Shown here: piece by piece, positions 24,501 through 37,459 of the stretch
How positions within the stretch are numbered: position 1 is the first letter of the stretch
How the letters are laid out: the number at the start of each line of letters is the position of its first letter
Origin: Linnemannia elongata
Taxonomy: Eukaryota > Mortierellomycota > Mortierellomycetes > Mortierellales > Mortierellaceae
DNA: 64,000 nucleotides
Assembly: GCA_036320915.1 (NCBI GenBank)
Contig: JAXBDG010000019.1
Coordinates: forward strand, 496,001 to 560,000
Direction: 5' to 3'
The notes under the pieces: model-generated
The model's input: only the letters and a program-made list of their open reading frames with translations
What the model was told of the DNA's origin: nothing
Database searches by the model: none
Program-made: the position numbers and the translations under genes

Positions 24501-25824
24501 TCAACATACCTGCCAGACGACAGTGGACTCAAAAATGACCAGCATGACGAGGGTGAAGATAGAGTAGTACCAGTACTCGTCCAAGCACCAGAGGGCAACA
24601 CAGAAGATCTGGAAAATGAAGAAGGGTGCGACAGCGTGTTCCTTGAAGAGCTCCACGAACTTTGGCAAGGGAATGTCGAACCTGTTCATGCCATAAGTGG
24701 CAGTCGAGGCCTTGGTCTGCTCCTCGCTCAATCCGTGCGCCTTCTGGAGTTCGCCCATAGTCAAGCCAAGATCGGAGGGATACTTGATCTTTGTGAAGAT
24801 CTTCTTGTCGTCATTGTACACATACTTTTTCTTTTGGAAAAAGAAGTAGGTTGCTCCATCCTATGTTAGCATGATAAGAAAAAAAGTATAAAAAAAAGTT
24901 TAGCGACCAGTCATGAGATTCCACGCCACGTCTTTTGTCTTGTCCACGCAATCACCCTCGATCGCTTTTTTGTTTCTTCTACTTCTTTGTGTTCAAATCC
25001 AGTTATATGTGTTACCTCGTGGTGGAGATCGCAAAGAGCTCCAAGTCCACGGTGCTTGTCGGGAATAATACGGATGATAGTTGCCTTCTTGACATCAGTT
25101 TCCTAGAAAATATAAGTGAAAAAACAGAGGATTGTTAGCCTCTGCCTGTGATCCCTTGCATTGCATGATCGAGCACACCCATGCCCCACAATGTTCTCTT
25201 TGTCAGATAGAAACCACTAGATCGCATCTGGTGTGTTGTCTGTAAGTGTACCTTTCTGCAAGTAAGCGAGGCTTTGATGGAGACGCTCCACTGGCAGGTC
25301 AAGAAGAGCATTGCGTTGGTGGTGAGAAGGAGTCCGAGGGTGACGAAGGTGATCTCCTCTGACCTGATCCATTCGTCATATTTGAAAAAGTAGATGAATG
25401 ACCAGGCTGGGTAGAGGAAGAAGAAGGGCCAGGCGTAGGCATGTTGGATCCGTGGGAGGCGAGAGTGCAGCGACGAAGCTTTGATCAGTTTCGTCTGGAC
25501 AAGTGAGGCCGGCGCCCTATCAATTGATGACGACGCAGAGAGAGGTAATTGTTGGAAAGGAGGGTTAGGAACTGTGTATTCTTGTTGATGGGTTGCTGTT
25601 ATTGTTGTTGGTGTTTCCTTTTACTTCAAAGGTGAGATGTCCGGTTGTCCTGTCGCCTGATGAGTCTGTGCTCGAAAAAGAAGGGTCATCCGCGGTGGGA
25701 TGATGTCTCTTTCGTCTCTGATGCTGTTTGCAGTTCCGACGAGTGGGATGATGCTGGTGCCGGACTGGTTGGTTGTGGGTCCTGTGTCCAGTTGTTCTGA
25801 AAAGAAGAGATAAGCTGCTTACAT
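21522..25824 (-). CDS. SPF1: P5A-type ATPase, Spf1/ATP13A1 family, ER membrane
   Basis: Model: start codon AT at 25824-25823, then exons 25516-25252, 25102-25016, 24860-24510 and 24395-21522, about 1192 residues, close to yeast Spf1 and human ATP13A1. Key P-type motifs are visible: SGES (about residue 305), the P5A membrane motif PPELP (about 438), the phosphorylation site DKTGTL (Asp about 481), TGDN, and GDGTND in the hinge. C-terminal membrane segments follow, and no KDEL-type signal is seen. P5A ATPases sit in the endoplasmic reticulum and extract mistargeted tail-anchored or signal-bearing helices. No ordinary in-frame ATG precedes the conserved N-terminus; the only frame-consistent solution I found joins AT, before a GTAAGC donor, to G at 25516, giving M-A-P-A-S-L. 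The exact first exon is therefore less certain than the rest. Confidence 0.93.
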
Positions 25825-26256
25825 GTTTTCAGCAGTGAGGTTTGGTGGTCAAACTGCGAGGTTGATGGTGACAATGGGCCGTTAGTGAAAAAAAGTACAA
25901 AAAGTAATAGAAAGTGATGAAGGAAAGAAAGGAGAAAAAAGGGACCAACCACAGGACGACAGCTAAAAGAAGGGCTCAACTCAGTTGTCTAGCAGCTCTG
26001 GGAAGCAAAGGGAAGGGAAAAGAACAACTCTTGTTTGAACTGTAGATCGGGCAACAGTGTTTCGTCCTTGGATTGCAACAAATACGACTGGTATCTTACT
26101 CTCACGTGCAGTCATGGATCAACCAGGAGAGAAAAAAAACATGTTTGATCCAACGCATCCTGCGCCTCTCTTCCCTTCCTCTTACTTAAACTTATCAACA
26201 ACAGCAACGCCCTCCTCTCCTCTCCCTTCACATACAAACACCCATACAACCACACA
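25825..26256. promoter_or_regulatory. divergent promoter region between the P5A ATPase and Maf genes
   Basis: 430 bases separate the proposed start codons of two genes reading away from each other, so a shared promoter region is likely. Pyrimidine-rich DNA lies just before the Maf ATG on the plus strand. No clear TATA box is seen on either strand. Confidence 0.45.
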
Positions 26257-27287
26257 ATGGTCGCACAACAGGTCCTCAACGTCAAGTGGCTCAACTCCCT
26301 CAACACAAAGAACGTCGTCCTCGCCTCCTCCTCCCCCCGTCGCAAGGACATCCTCTCCCAGCTCGGTCTCAAATATACCGTCGTCCCCAGCACCTTCCCC
26401 GAAACCCTCGACAAGTCTCTTTTCAACCACCCCTCCGACTATGTCAAGGAAAACGCCCTTCAAAAGGCTCTTGAGGTCTATGAACGCTTGAAGGTAACTT
26501 GGCCATATCCTCATTTCTTAATACCTCGGCCCCTCTTCTTTTAATTTTATTCTCGTAAAGCTTATAGCGGGTGATGGGAAAGCACGCGTGGGCTGGGGGG
26601 ATTAGTATTACACTGATGACGAATCAAGGAATGCAGCATAGTCAAGCAGATAAAACAACAAAGACACTATCGGATGCTCGATGTACTAAAGCATAGTTAC
26701 GGGCAGGGGTAAAAGAAGTAGAAAAACAAAAACAAACGTTGAACGTCGATATTCAACACACCGCAGCTACGACCAATTACAAATGTAGTACACTTTCTCA
26801 CGAACTAATCTCTGACTCACAATTAACACATTCCAAATACGCCTCCGCTTCACCCCACACGTAGGCCGAAGGAAAGACTCCCGATCTGATCATTGGCGCA
26901 GATACAGTCGTCGCCCATGGATCCAAGATCCTCGAAAAGCCCGAATCAGTAGAAGGCGCCATCGACATGTTGACCAGCCTCTCAGGATCGACCCATATGG
27001 TCTACACTGGCGTCACCCTCATCGCCCCCTCGGCCGAGGGTGCCGACAAACCCCCCAGGATCCTGACCGATGTTGAGGAAACCGAGGTCAAGTTCCAAAA
27101 CGTCTCTCGTGAATTGATTGAGGCTTATGTGGCTACCAAGGAGCCTATGGATAAGGCAGGCGCTTATGGATACCAGACTACTGGAAGCATCCTGGTCAAG
27201 GGAATTAATGGATGTTCATGGAATGTCATTGGACTCCCTGCTTCCAAGGTCTTTTTTATGCTTGAGGAGTTTACCTCTGAGAAGTAG
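26257..27287 (+). CDS. Maf-type nucleoside triphosphate pyrophosphatase
   Basis: Two exons: 26257-26493 and 26865-27287, 219 residues, the usual size for a Maf protein. The N-terminus has the family signature LASSSPRRKDILSQLG (residues 22-37). The second exon brings the conserved IGADTVV, then a K-P region and G-S-T-H-x-V-Y-T-G-V. The end carries KAGAYGYQTTGSILV and then G-C-S-W-N-V-I-G-L-P, all typical. Maf proteins hydrolyse the alpha-beta bond of non-canonical or modified nucleoside triphosphates, releasing pyrophosphate, and so clean the nucleotide pool; eukaryotic members act mainly on dTTP, UTP and m5U-type substrates. The 371-base intron is long for this region and contains nothing recognisable. 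The gene converges on the MAP kinase kinase at 27580 with 292 bases between. Confidence 0.9.
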
Positions 27288-27579
27288 AAAAGATTGCATA
27301 AATACAGCAAAACATTAAAAATGGTATTTATATTTTATTTTTTTTTATTGGGAGGGTGATGATCTATGGATCTTTGTGTCGAAAGTATGATTGGACTACA
27401 CGCAAACATGACAAGGTAATCCTGCAAGCTCTATGCAAAACGAGGAATGGTGTGGCCTGGTATTCTACGTGCGTGTGATAGTGATGAATGAGTTGTGTGG
27501 CTGTGTATGACACGAGATCCGGGTAATATCCTTCGACCAGTGGTTGGTGACCCTGGAAAAAAAAATAAAGAGCGCGCCT

Positions 27580-29561
27580 TTAGATGTACTTTGGCGTGTG
27601 TGCTGTTGGACTCTTGAAGTCCCAGACGTTCTCGATCCATGTCCGCACATTGACCTCCTGATCCGACCGTTTTGATGATTCGACGATAAAGGGATGGCTC
27701 AAGATCTGCTCAGGCGTGGGTCTTTTCAAAAAGTTCTTCGTCAGACTATTGGAAAAGGGGAAGAAGGAGAGCGGAGCAAATAGCAAATAGCAAATAGCAA
27801 ATAGAAAGTAATTAATATCCAACGTTTGTTTGCAATATAAAAAATTCATGTTGGACATGGCACTAAAATAAAGTTTCATTCCCTTGCTCCTTTTCACTTA
27901 CCATTGATTCAAAAAGTCTCTCAAATCAGACGACCATGGCTCATCCTCTGGTAGTGTGGGTACAGGCTGGTTGACAATGTAGTCCAGGAGGTCAAACACG
28001 GGCAAGTTCTGGGGGAAGGGGTTCTTCATCTGGGCAATCTCAATCATCGTCAGTCCTAGAGACCAAACGTCCGACTGTACTGGGTATTTTCCTCCTTGAA
28101 TGCGCTCAGGCTAAGAACAAGAAGGGGTGAAGCAAAAGTGGTTAGGCACTCGTTCCAAAAATATCTTGCTCTGTGATAAGAAGTCCATAGCAAAACACCT
28201 CAGCACTTACAGCCATGTAGTAACTCGTTCCGACAAAGGTCTCCGCAAGGGAATTGACAAGGTCTCCACTGACGCCAAAATCACAAAGCTTGATCTGCCC
28301 ACTCATGGTTACCACAATGTTCGATGGCTTCAAGTCTAGACAGGACAACAAAGTACAGGGAAAAAAAGTACCTCAGCATTAGTACCCTTCAGGGTGTGGA
28401 CATTTCATTTTTGGCACATTCTAGTTGATATATGAAACACATTCATTAGCCAAATTGCATCGCTCACTCACCTCTATGGATAACGTGGTGCATCTTGTGG
28501 AGATAAACAAGACCATTGAGGACAGCCTCACCGATTTTCCCAAGAATAGTTTCAGGTATTGTCTGGCCGAGCTCAGCGACATGCTTGTAGACGGTCTCCA
28601 TGCTACCTCCTTCACAATACTCCATGCATAGCGCCAATTCGTCGTCGTCCATGTAAGCGCCGTAAAAAGTTACAATCCATGGTGAATTGCAAGTATCCAA
28701 GGTCTTGAGCTCCCGTTGAAGTAATCTTTGAAAGTCAGGGTTGGGGTCGCATCGCACATGCTAAACGAGACAACGGAAAAACATAAAGGCGCAGGCAGGC
28801 AAAGGACGAACAAAAAAGATAAGATAAAGTGTCAATGAAAACGTGCTTGTCAACAATGCGAGGTCGCCCTCATCCCTCTTTCGCTCTTTCACCCTGCCCC
28901 CTTCATGCTGCCGAGGATATCAACAAACAATGCGTTGGTAGAATTTGTTGAAAGAGGGAGCAGCAGACACTAAAAGCTGAAGAACTTACTTTTCGAGCCA
29001 TGACGAATCCTGTAGGGACGTGCTTGACTTTACACACAGTTCCTGCGGAACCTTCGCCCAATTTCTTGATCACTAGCATATCTTCGGGGCGAAGTGTGTG
29101 ATTCTGTAGAGGGTCTGGGCCACGAGTTCCGCCGGGGGTTTCGGGAACACTGCGGATGGATTTGGGGGTCTGTCCTGGTTCATGACTGAGATTGTATTGA
29201 TTCTCACGCGTGGGGTCTCGAGGGTTGCTCTCCAAGTAATCCATGAGTGGCCTCTGTTCAATCGAACACGGAAAAAGAAGGAAAGTGTTTATTAGTGGTG
29301 AGACTAATAGACCCTCCACTCAGGTACCAAATACTATGCGGGCGCACGAAAAAATCAAGAATTTCGAGGCGAGACAGGGGCAAGTCATGAAAAAGGATGG
29401 AATGGTTCCTGGGGATTCCGTTATGTGGAGTTAGGGGGTGAACTTACATGTACTACGGGTGGAGCTGCAAGTGTGACAGGCTTGGAGAGTGATGGAGAGT
29501 TCAATTGCAGGAGTGGTGGTGCTGGCCTCATTTTGCGAGCAGGGGAACGTGAAAGCGACAT
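27580..29561 (-). CDS. MAP kinase kinase, Ste7/Byr1 (MEK) family
   Basis: Six exons: 29561-29448, 29253-28990, 28760-28472, 28335-28211, 28110-27902 and 27745-27580, 388 residues. All junctions restore known kinase motifs. The glycine loop GEGSAG lies at about residue 105, the ATP-binding lysine is probably Lys126 (MARK), the catalytic loop HRDLKPSN starts at 221, DFG is at 241-243, and APE is at 264-266. The activation loop [14 protein letters not shown] places the MEK phospho-sites at about Ser251 and Thr255. It is nearer in wording to Ste7/Byr1 (AETFVGTS) than to Mkk1/2. The kinase thus likely sits in a mating- or filamentation-type MAPK module. A seven-base repeat sits in its last intron. 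It diverges from the Rho GEF gene at 31160. Confidence 0.9.
27775..27802. repeat. AGCAAAT heptanucleotide, four tandem copies
   Basis: Four perfect copies of AGCAAAT lie within the last intron of the MAP kinase kinase gene. This is a small minisatellite that could vary in copy number between strains. Confidence 0.9.
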
Positions 29562-31159
29562 GCTGAATGTGTTGTATGTTGTTGGTCGAGGTTCCTGTTG
29601 AGGTTATTGTTGTCAAGTTGCGGATGAGAAAGGAGGAATGGGCAAGTACAGAGTTGAGGCTTTGTATTTTTGAATAGTTAAGAAGAGAAGAGGAGAGGAT
29701 GGAGAGGGTCAAAGATGATCTCCAACCGACCTTTTTATAGACATGTCTTTCCAAACAAAAAAAAAATGGGAGCCCTCAGGCTGTCAAGGGCGCAGGCGGG
29801 GACAAATGCAGGTGGACGACATTAGGCATTTTACCATGGTAGCCTTCCTTCCCTTGTGTCCACTTTGTCTCTTGTATTATTATTACTCCCGCTCGTATAT
29901 AATGGACAGGCAGCAGCAGCTAATGTCGATCGGAAACGGGGTAACAATAATAGCTTTGTGTTTCTCTCTCATTTTCTCTCAGCTGTGTTTGCTCACAAAG
30001 TGGCCAGAGGGCGGTGCTATTTCAGCTCATTAGACCGGGTCTAGAGTGTATATGAAGTGTGTCGTACGGTATGAACGTACAAGCAAGTAAGTAAGAGGTC
30101 AAAAAAAGAAACAAGGGTAATGCAGGGGCAGTGCACTCAGCTCAAGGGGTATTCATAGCATCAACATGCATCGACCAAGACAAGAGAGCGGCAAATAGAC
30201 GCCAACAGATGACTACGGCGCACCGTAAGGAGATGAGCTCTTGTCTTTCTCGAAGGGCAAAAGGGCGTTCGATCACAATCGGCAGTCAGACAGGTGTCCT
30301 GAGAGACAGAGAGACAGAGCGACACTCAGCCTGGACTGGAAAGGGTCCTTCTTTCTCCCTTGTTTTGTTCTTTGACCCTACGAAAGGTTAAAAGCATAGA
30401 CCCTCCTAATGTGATTATGATCGGGTGTGAATGAGGCCCATCTATTCCTGTTGCTATTGATGAAGTCTGCGGGGTCGAGCCCTTCTTCTTCACCCATTGG
30501 AATCAAACAGCACCCAGAAACAGACAAATCGAAACGCGTTGGGTCTCATTAGTGCGCGTCTGTGATAGATAAAGTTATCATCGACTACAGATCATTGATC
30601 AATAATCAAGCCCCCGACTCTTCAACGCGCAATGTATTGATAAGAACTGTTGTAGAAGGAACGACGTGTCCATCCTGCCATAGAAACCAGTGCATCCATT
30701 GATGTATATGTACGGCACGGGCCAGATTAAGTCCTGGATGAAAGTAATAAGTAGTACGAACCATCCATCCCAGGACAGATAGGGATCCACAATGTCCGTC
30801 CATCCATGTCAGTTGTTTGAATCTCTATCGACCGTTAAATGGAATCTCTCTCTTTCTTTCCCTTTCCTTCTCACACTCTCCTTGCTGTTGCTTCGTTCTT
30901 ACTCGTCATTTGTTGTTGATTGTTCCTCTATGCCTCTGACTGTCCAGCTTTCCTTTCAGCTATTGTGTCTCCCTTCTTCTCCCTCTGCTGCCTCATTCTT
31001 CCTTTTGATCCATGCGCATGCAACAACAGCCTTCTTTTTTTCACTCTTTTGTACACTTTTCCAATACTTGCAGACTCACATTTTTAACATTACGACAGTA
31101 AACCCAACCTTCTTCCCTACGCCCTGTTTCCCCTGACTGACCCTATTTGATTTTCTGAC
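29562..31159. promoter_or_regulatory. divergent intergenic region between MAPKK and Rho GEF genes
   Basis: 1.6 kb between two divergent start codons. It contains short GACAGAGA repeats near 30305 and a pyrimidine-rich leader (about 30845-31020) before the Rho GEF start. No gene is seen; the small open frames here have no protein-like character. Confidence 0.5.
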
Positions 31160-34100
31160 ATGATGAGGGCAAACAACACAGCGTCGGTTAACGACAAACG
31201 CGCACTAGCGCGAGACCAACTCAACCTTCCCATCGCCCGTGTCCCAATTGATATCCAAAGCTCAATACCTCTGCGCTCTACACACTACCCTGCTGGCAGG
31301 GGACCCCCACCCAAAGCAATGACGATACCATCAACAACAACAACAACAGTCACCACCATAACACACACTAAAACATCACATGTGCCCAAACAGAAGGCGG
31401 CTCATAACACAGCACCACCAACCTTTTCATCTACGAGTAAGGTCACCAATGCTGTACAAGGTGGGGACCAATATGAAGCGATGATGCCGTTTTAGTAGAA
31501 AGACCAGCCCCCTATATTCTGCTACACTCTTTTTTTAACCTGGTGGGGGAGAAGAAGAGGGTGAGGGTTGCCGCCACTTGAGCTGAGAAGTGGTGAGCGC
31601 AAGCGAGAGGAAAGAAATAAGAGAAAGGGAGGGAGAAAAGAGCAGCCTGACCAACACGACACCCCTTTTACCTTGTTTTGCTATTATAATTACTTCACCC
31701 TGAACACAACACAACATAGAAGAAGGGAGAGAAACACAAGTCTTTGTCATCGCTGGACTCACCCTCACCCCTTTTTCTTTGGGCAACTGACTTGCTGCAG
31801 CACAGACTGACAGACAAGAAGAATGAGCGGGTGGGTTGTATGGAAAGGAGGCATGAGACGAACAAAGAAAAGATAAACTCTGTCTATTAGTCGAACAAGA
31901 AAGGAACCGCCTTCTTTCTCGTTGTTGTTGTTTGTTGTCGTGTTCAAGGGTTGGAATGAACTTCCATGGAGGTCACTCAGAGGAATCGGCATTCTTTGTT
32001 AATTTCATTTCATTCAATCCTTGACACCCAGTCCTTCATTCTTACCCGTTCGACGCTCTTTTTTTTCTGTCCCTCCGTAGACAAGGCTCCTGGACTTCGA
32101 ATTTCTTTACCCAGACAGCCAGCTGCTCTGCCCAAACTCCACGTTCACGTCCCCGTCGTCCCAGACATCAGCGCCCGCTTTGTCTTGCCCTACAGCAGCA
32201 ACACCACCACCCCAACTACCAACGACTACTTCAATAACAGCACTAGCAACAGCAACAACCACGACTACTACCACTCCCAGAGCAAAGACGGTCAATTCTC
32301 GCCTTACTCGGCTTCTTCCTCTAAAGCCGTCAATCGCTGCGTCAGTTGGAGTCCCTCAAAAGCCATCCCCGAGGGTCACTACTCCAAAGGATTCACCCTC
32401 ACGACCTTCCAAAAGGCAGCCGACAAACATCATCGCCCTCCTCCTACTTCATCTTCTTCAACCTCTTCTTCATCCTCTTATTCGTCAGCATCATCCTATA
32501 CAGCACCAGCAGTATCGTCCCTCAAAAGATCGAACACCAGTCATCCGCAACGGAGAGTGTCAACGACCCTCACGCCCTTCCAACGACTAGTCGGTCGCTC
32601 CAAATCACTCAGGGTCAAGACGCCCGCCGCGCTCATCAACAACATCATCATGGAGACTGAGAACCCTATCCTCCCATCAGAAGGCTTTACATCCTTCCAC
32701 ACCGCACTTGTCACCTCCCCTACCGCCACCAACACCCCTCATACCATCAATACCAATAGTAGCAGCAATATTAATCGACCAAAACATGTCAGCCCGCGCC
32801 TTAGCAAGATCATAGACTCCTACGAAACCAGACCATCAGGAGGAGGAGAAAGAGGAGTAGACAAGAACTCTCCCGGAGACGCTTCTAAACATAGCAACAC
32901 CATTCAATCCCAAGACAGTAGAAACGCTGCCCCTTTTACCAGTATCAACAGCAACAAGACTCACATCGTTACAAGCGTGAATGGACTAGAGTCAGAAAGG
33001 GGAGTGCCGACTATCATCCCGACGACCCCAACCACGCCCAAGACAGCGAACAACACGATTACTACTCCTCCTGCTAGCACTACTACTGTCACCACCACTC
33101 CTACTTCAAGCGGCAAGAAACTCCCACCTATACCCAACAACGTCGACAACAATAACAAAGGTACCAACCATGCAAAGGATGAGTCTGCAGTCAAGGCAGC
33201 CGTAGTAAGCGATCCACAACCAACCAAGGCAGGATTTTCAGTGTCTGTGGACGCCAACAAGCCGTCGGTTGCAACCATGTGGGTGGGCCCATGCAAACCG
33301 CTTTGGCAGCACACGCGCACCAACGCTGATCAAATCCGTGCACTCGGGCTCACGACCAAAGAGATCCAAAAACAGGAAACAATCTTTGAACTCATTTATA
33401 CCGAATCAGAGTACCTCGACGACCTCAAGAACATGCACAAGGTAAACCCGATGGCTGTTGCCTGTTTCATTCTCCGTGCCTCGGCTTTTGCTTTTTTTTT
33501 TTTTTTTTTTTTGAAGAATGAAGGTCGCATCTGCAGTATGACGATCTAACGCCTTATCTAACATTTTCTTTGTTTTTATGCTTGTGGCATGATAAGCTCT
33601 TTGTCGAAGAACTGAATGTCAAGATGGCAGAAGCACGGAGGAAGAAGCGATCGAGCCCCGACAAGGCAGACGTGAAGTTGTACGAAAGACTTGCTCGCTT
33701 GCTCTCTCACATCAAGGATCTGTGGAACGGACACCAGTCGCTATTGCGCGTAAGCTACAAGCGCCTTTGTCATTCAACGGATATTGCTACGAAATGTACA
33801 CTCGACTCATACTTTGTTTGCCTTTTGTGTCACCTTTCTCCTAGTCGTTGCAGAACAAACAGGAGAGCGATTCGCCGGTTGTGGTGGATATTGGCAGTGT
33901 TTTCGAGAGTGTAAGCGCCTAAGTTCTATCGCCCTTCTCACAGCGCCATACTGTGCCAACCAACAGTATACTAACTAACATCTTGTTCCTTTGTCCATCA
34001 TCCATATGCACCAGTTCTACATGTTTACAATATATGACTCGTACTTTGCTCAGTACACCACTTCGTCGCGCGACTTTCAATACATCTCCAACGGGAACTC

Positions 34101-35759
34101 TGAGCTTTGTCTGATCATCCGGGTACATTTACTTCAGTGACGGCATCACACCGTGTTTTAGTGCTTTTCCAGCTTGCGTCCACTCTTACTTAACCCCCTT
34201 AATCGCAAATGCTTTCTATCATAGAACCTCCTCAAGGCCCCAGTCTGCAAGTCTCTATCGATGGAGGGCATCTTTCTCAAACCCATCCAACGTCTCCAAA
34301 AATACCCATTGTTTTTTAAGGTAATTATTATGACTCTCAAATTGTCCAAGGGGAATGCCATGTTGCCTCATGGAGAGAATGGTACTAACAGGATGCTTGC
34401 TCATGCAATAGGATTTGATGAACCTGACGCCAAAGGATGACCCAGATTACGCTCAATTGGAACGCGCCCTTAGCAACCACCAAAAGGGTCTGACCAAGAT
34501 TGACGATCGGATATGGGTTGAGGAGCACAATGAGATGTTGAAGGATCTTCAACAGCGAATCAAAGGACTGCCATCGGTACGTTTATCGTCTTGGTATTCC
34601 CACTTCTCTTCTCTTCGCTGCAACACATTCTAACCATGTCACGACATGTCTTATTTACGATAGAATTTCTCTCTTGTTGAAAAACATCGCTACTTGATCC
34701 TGGATGGCCCTGTCTACCGCGTCGCTACTCGTCAGCCAAGCAAGTTCTCTTTTGGGAGGCATAGCAGCCACAAGTCCGAGGGTCACGGCTTGCCCATTTC
34801 TTCGTCCATGGAATGGCGAGACCGGTTTAAGACGCCTGGACTGGGCTTTGACGCAGGAGATGATGCAGCACCAATTCTAATCCATCGACCCAGTCAGTTG
34901 GACTATCATCATCAGCACGCCAAGCCAGCCTTCTCGCCCACCCCTCCTTCATCGGTAGCTTCTTCAGCGTCGTCGTCACAGTCCGGTCTGGCATCGCCTA
35001 CAATACTGTCATCGCCCTTTCCAAGCGGTAACAAGCTGTTCACCCCTAGAGCCAAGAGCTATATCGACCCTCAGCACCATGACAATTTCCAGAGATCAGG
35101 CTTCTCATACCAGAGCCCATCCTCCCCACTCTCCACAACAACACTCCACTCCCTCTCATCCGTCCCAAGTCCAATCCCGATTCCCAACAATTCTCCACCC
35201 AAGCAACCTTCGGTGTCACAATTGGTCTCGCATTACAACTTCAACCTCTCGTCCAGCTTCTCCAACTTTGCGAGCATTGGTGGCGCCGGTCATCCTCGAA
35301 ACACATCCTCGTCGGCTCTGCATTTACCGGGGATGATCAAGAATTCGACGGATGTTGAGGCAGAGTATCATGTGTTTGTGTTTACGGATATTGTACTATG
35401 GACCAAGCGAGTGATGAGTCGGTATCATCGAAAGGAGGGTGTTCCCTGGAACTTTAAGCTTGTCGAGCCTGTCTCTCGCCTCACAAGCGTGTGCAACACC
35501 CGCGAAGGTAAGGGTTGTTTTGCTTACTGTACAGGCATTACATTACTTTCGAACAGCGATGGATAACTAACACATGCTACTTTGTATTCGATGTGTTGTA
35601 ATAGACAATGTATTTATGTGCACGTCAGTGAATACGAGCAGCACGAGTTATATGGTGCGGACAGAGGACGAGATTGCAGCGAAGATGTGGCGGACGACTG
35701 TTCCGACGCTTGTTCCTTTCCACTGCTCGCGTAACCTACGAGATCGCAGTAAGCGATAG
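31160..35759 (+). CDS. Dbl-family Rho guanine nucleotide exchange factor (DH-PH)
   Basis: Nine exons: 31160-31436, 32081-33441, 33597-33749, 33845-33910, 34015-34122, 34225-34320, 34412-34576, 34664-35507 and 35605-35759, about 1074 residues. The N-terminal 500 residues are low-complexity, rich in Ser, Thr and Asn. The DH domain starts at QETIFELIYTESEYLDDL in exon 2 and runs through SELCLIIRNLLKAP to the hallmark helix FLKPIQRLQKYPLFFKDL. A PH-like domain follows (EYHVFVFTDIVLWTKR ... MWRTTV), split by a long Ser-rich insert. DH-PH proteins load GTP on Rho or Cdc42 at the growing cortex. The first exon is the weakest part: a GTGGGG donor at 31457 would also keep frame, and a start at 31966 is possible but would translate a typical intron end. 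A donor-like CAGTAAGC near the stop could allow a longer end. Confidence 0.87.
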
Positions 35760-35892
35760 TTTCCCTCCTCATCGTTTTCCACATGAAACCAATAATATCA
35801 GATATTCCCTGAAGATTTTCGGGACGTATATGCTGCATGCGGTCTGGACCCTTCAATTGCAAATACAAGACACTTTTCTTTTCACTTTCTCC

Positions 35893-35930
35893 CTCTCTCT
35901 CTCTCTCTTTCTCTCTCTCTCTGTCTGTCT
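35893..35930. repeat. CT-rich tract in the arginase leader
   Basis: A run of CT repeats with a few interruptions lies 50-90 bases before the arginase start codon. Pyrimidine-rich tracts in this position are common near fungal transcription starts. Confidence 0.8.
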
Positions 35931-35980
35931 CTTTCCAATTCCACAATTCGCTTCAATACACACTAACAACAACAACAATT

Positions 35981-37459
35981 ATGTCGACTTACAAGCCCAA
36001 GTTCCTGCCAAAACAGTCGGTCGGTGTCATCCCTGTGCCCTTCTCCGGTGGCCAGGTAAACAACAACAACATCGCTTCCCTTCTTGTGTATGCAATAGGC
36101 CCTGGAGGGAGCTGAACACCAATGTCCCAAAAATACTTTTTTTAATATCAGATTACCACACTATCACCGCCACACAGTGTGCCCTGCATCACCTCATCAG
36201 ACCACCCTTCCTCTCACCGCCACGCACCAATTGCTCACAGAAACAATAAACAATGGCGTTTGTTTGCTTGTTCAACTGCTTTTGCAAGTTACCAACGGGT
36301 CGCTTCGACATGAATATTTATTTTAACACCACACACTTTCGATCGATCGAAAGAAAAAAGGTGGATTTGGGGTGGCTATGTGTGTAACCAATCAATTAAC
36401 CCCCCTTCACCGTTCAACAACAACAACATACAATACAAAATAGAAACGTGAAGGAGTCGATCATGGACCGGTCAAGATCATCGAGTTTGGACTCTTGGAC
36501 CAACTCAAAGAACTCGGCTGGGCCGTTCACTTCGACGGCCATCGTGACTACACCCAACTCCGTCCTGCCTCCGACCCACCTGTGGGGAAACTGTTGAACA
36601 CCCGTTACGTCTCTGCGGTCACAGAATCGGTCGCAGGGTCTGTCCAGGCTCAATTGGAGAGGGGAGCGCTGGCGTTGACATTAGGGGGCGATCATTCGGT
36701 TGCATTGGGAACTTTTTCGGGCACTGCGCGCGTTTATCCGGATGCTGCCCTCATCTGGGTTGACGCCCATGCTGTAAGTGTTTTTTTTTCTTTTTTTTTT
36801 GCATGGACTGATGACCTCCACGCGTCCAAAAAGGGTGTCTTTGGAATTCCGCTGAAAAAAAAAAATCGCTGGCCATCTGTTTCTCTTCCTGACCTGCGTC
36901 CTGCATGAAAAATTGGACACGTTAGGATATAAACACGCCAGAGACGACAGATAGCGGAAACATCCACGGCTGCCCAGTTTCATTTCTCCTCGGGATCGCA
37001 GGACACGTCCAAGAACTCTCTTGGGTCAAACCTTGCCTCACTCCGGACCGACTCGTCTATATCGGTCTCCGCGATGTTGACGCAGGCGAGAAAAAGATCC
37101 TTAAACAACTCGGAATCATGGCCTTCTCGATGCATGAGGTCGACAAGTTTGGGATCGCAAAAGTCGTTCAGATGGCTATCGACCATGTGTCCCCTAACGG
37201 TTCTCGACCGATTCATTTGAGTTTTGATGTCGATGCGATGGATCCTTCGGTTGCACCTTCGACGGGTACGCCTGTGAGAGGAGGGTTGACGTTTAGGGAG
37301 GGGCATTATATCTGCGAGGCAGTTCATGAGACGGGGTGTTTGGTCGCTATGGATCTGATGGAGGTTAATCCGTCGTTGGAGGATGATGAGGCTGTTTTCC
37401 AGACGGTTACTATTGGATGCTCGCTGGTCCGCTGCGCTCTGGGCGAGACCCTTTTGTGA
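35981..37459 (+). CDS. arginase
   Basis: Three exons: 35981-36055, 36444-36773 and 36926-37459, 312 residues, the normal size. All six manganese ligands are present in order: His109 (GGDHS), Asp132, His134 and Asp136 (DAHAD, formed across the exon 2/3 junction), and Asp236 and Asp238 (SFDVDAMDP). The glycine-rich GNIHGCPVSFLLG and the start SGGQKREGVDHGP are also typical. The enzyme hydrolyses L-arginine to ornithine and urea, feeding nitrogen through urease and ornithine through proline and polyamine synthesis. Fungal arginases are usually cytosolic; no targeting peptide is visible. The first intron is 388 bases. The gene starts only 221 bases after the Rho GEF stop, so its promoter is short unless it overlaps the upstream gene's 3' end. 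Confidence 0.95.

Noticed and set aside
31966..32080. Alternative start of the Rho GEF at 31966
   Set aside because: It would translate a T-rich stretch ending in CCGTAG, a typical intron end; splicing from 31436 keeps the frame.
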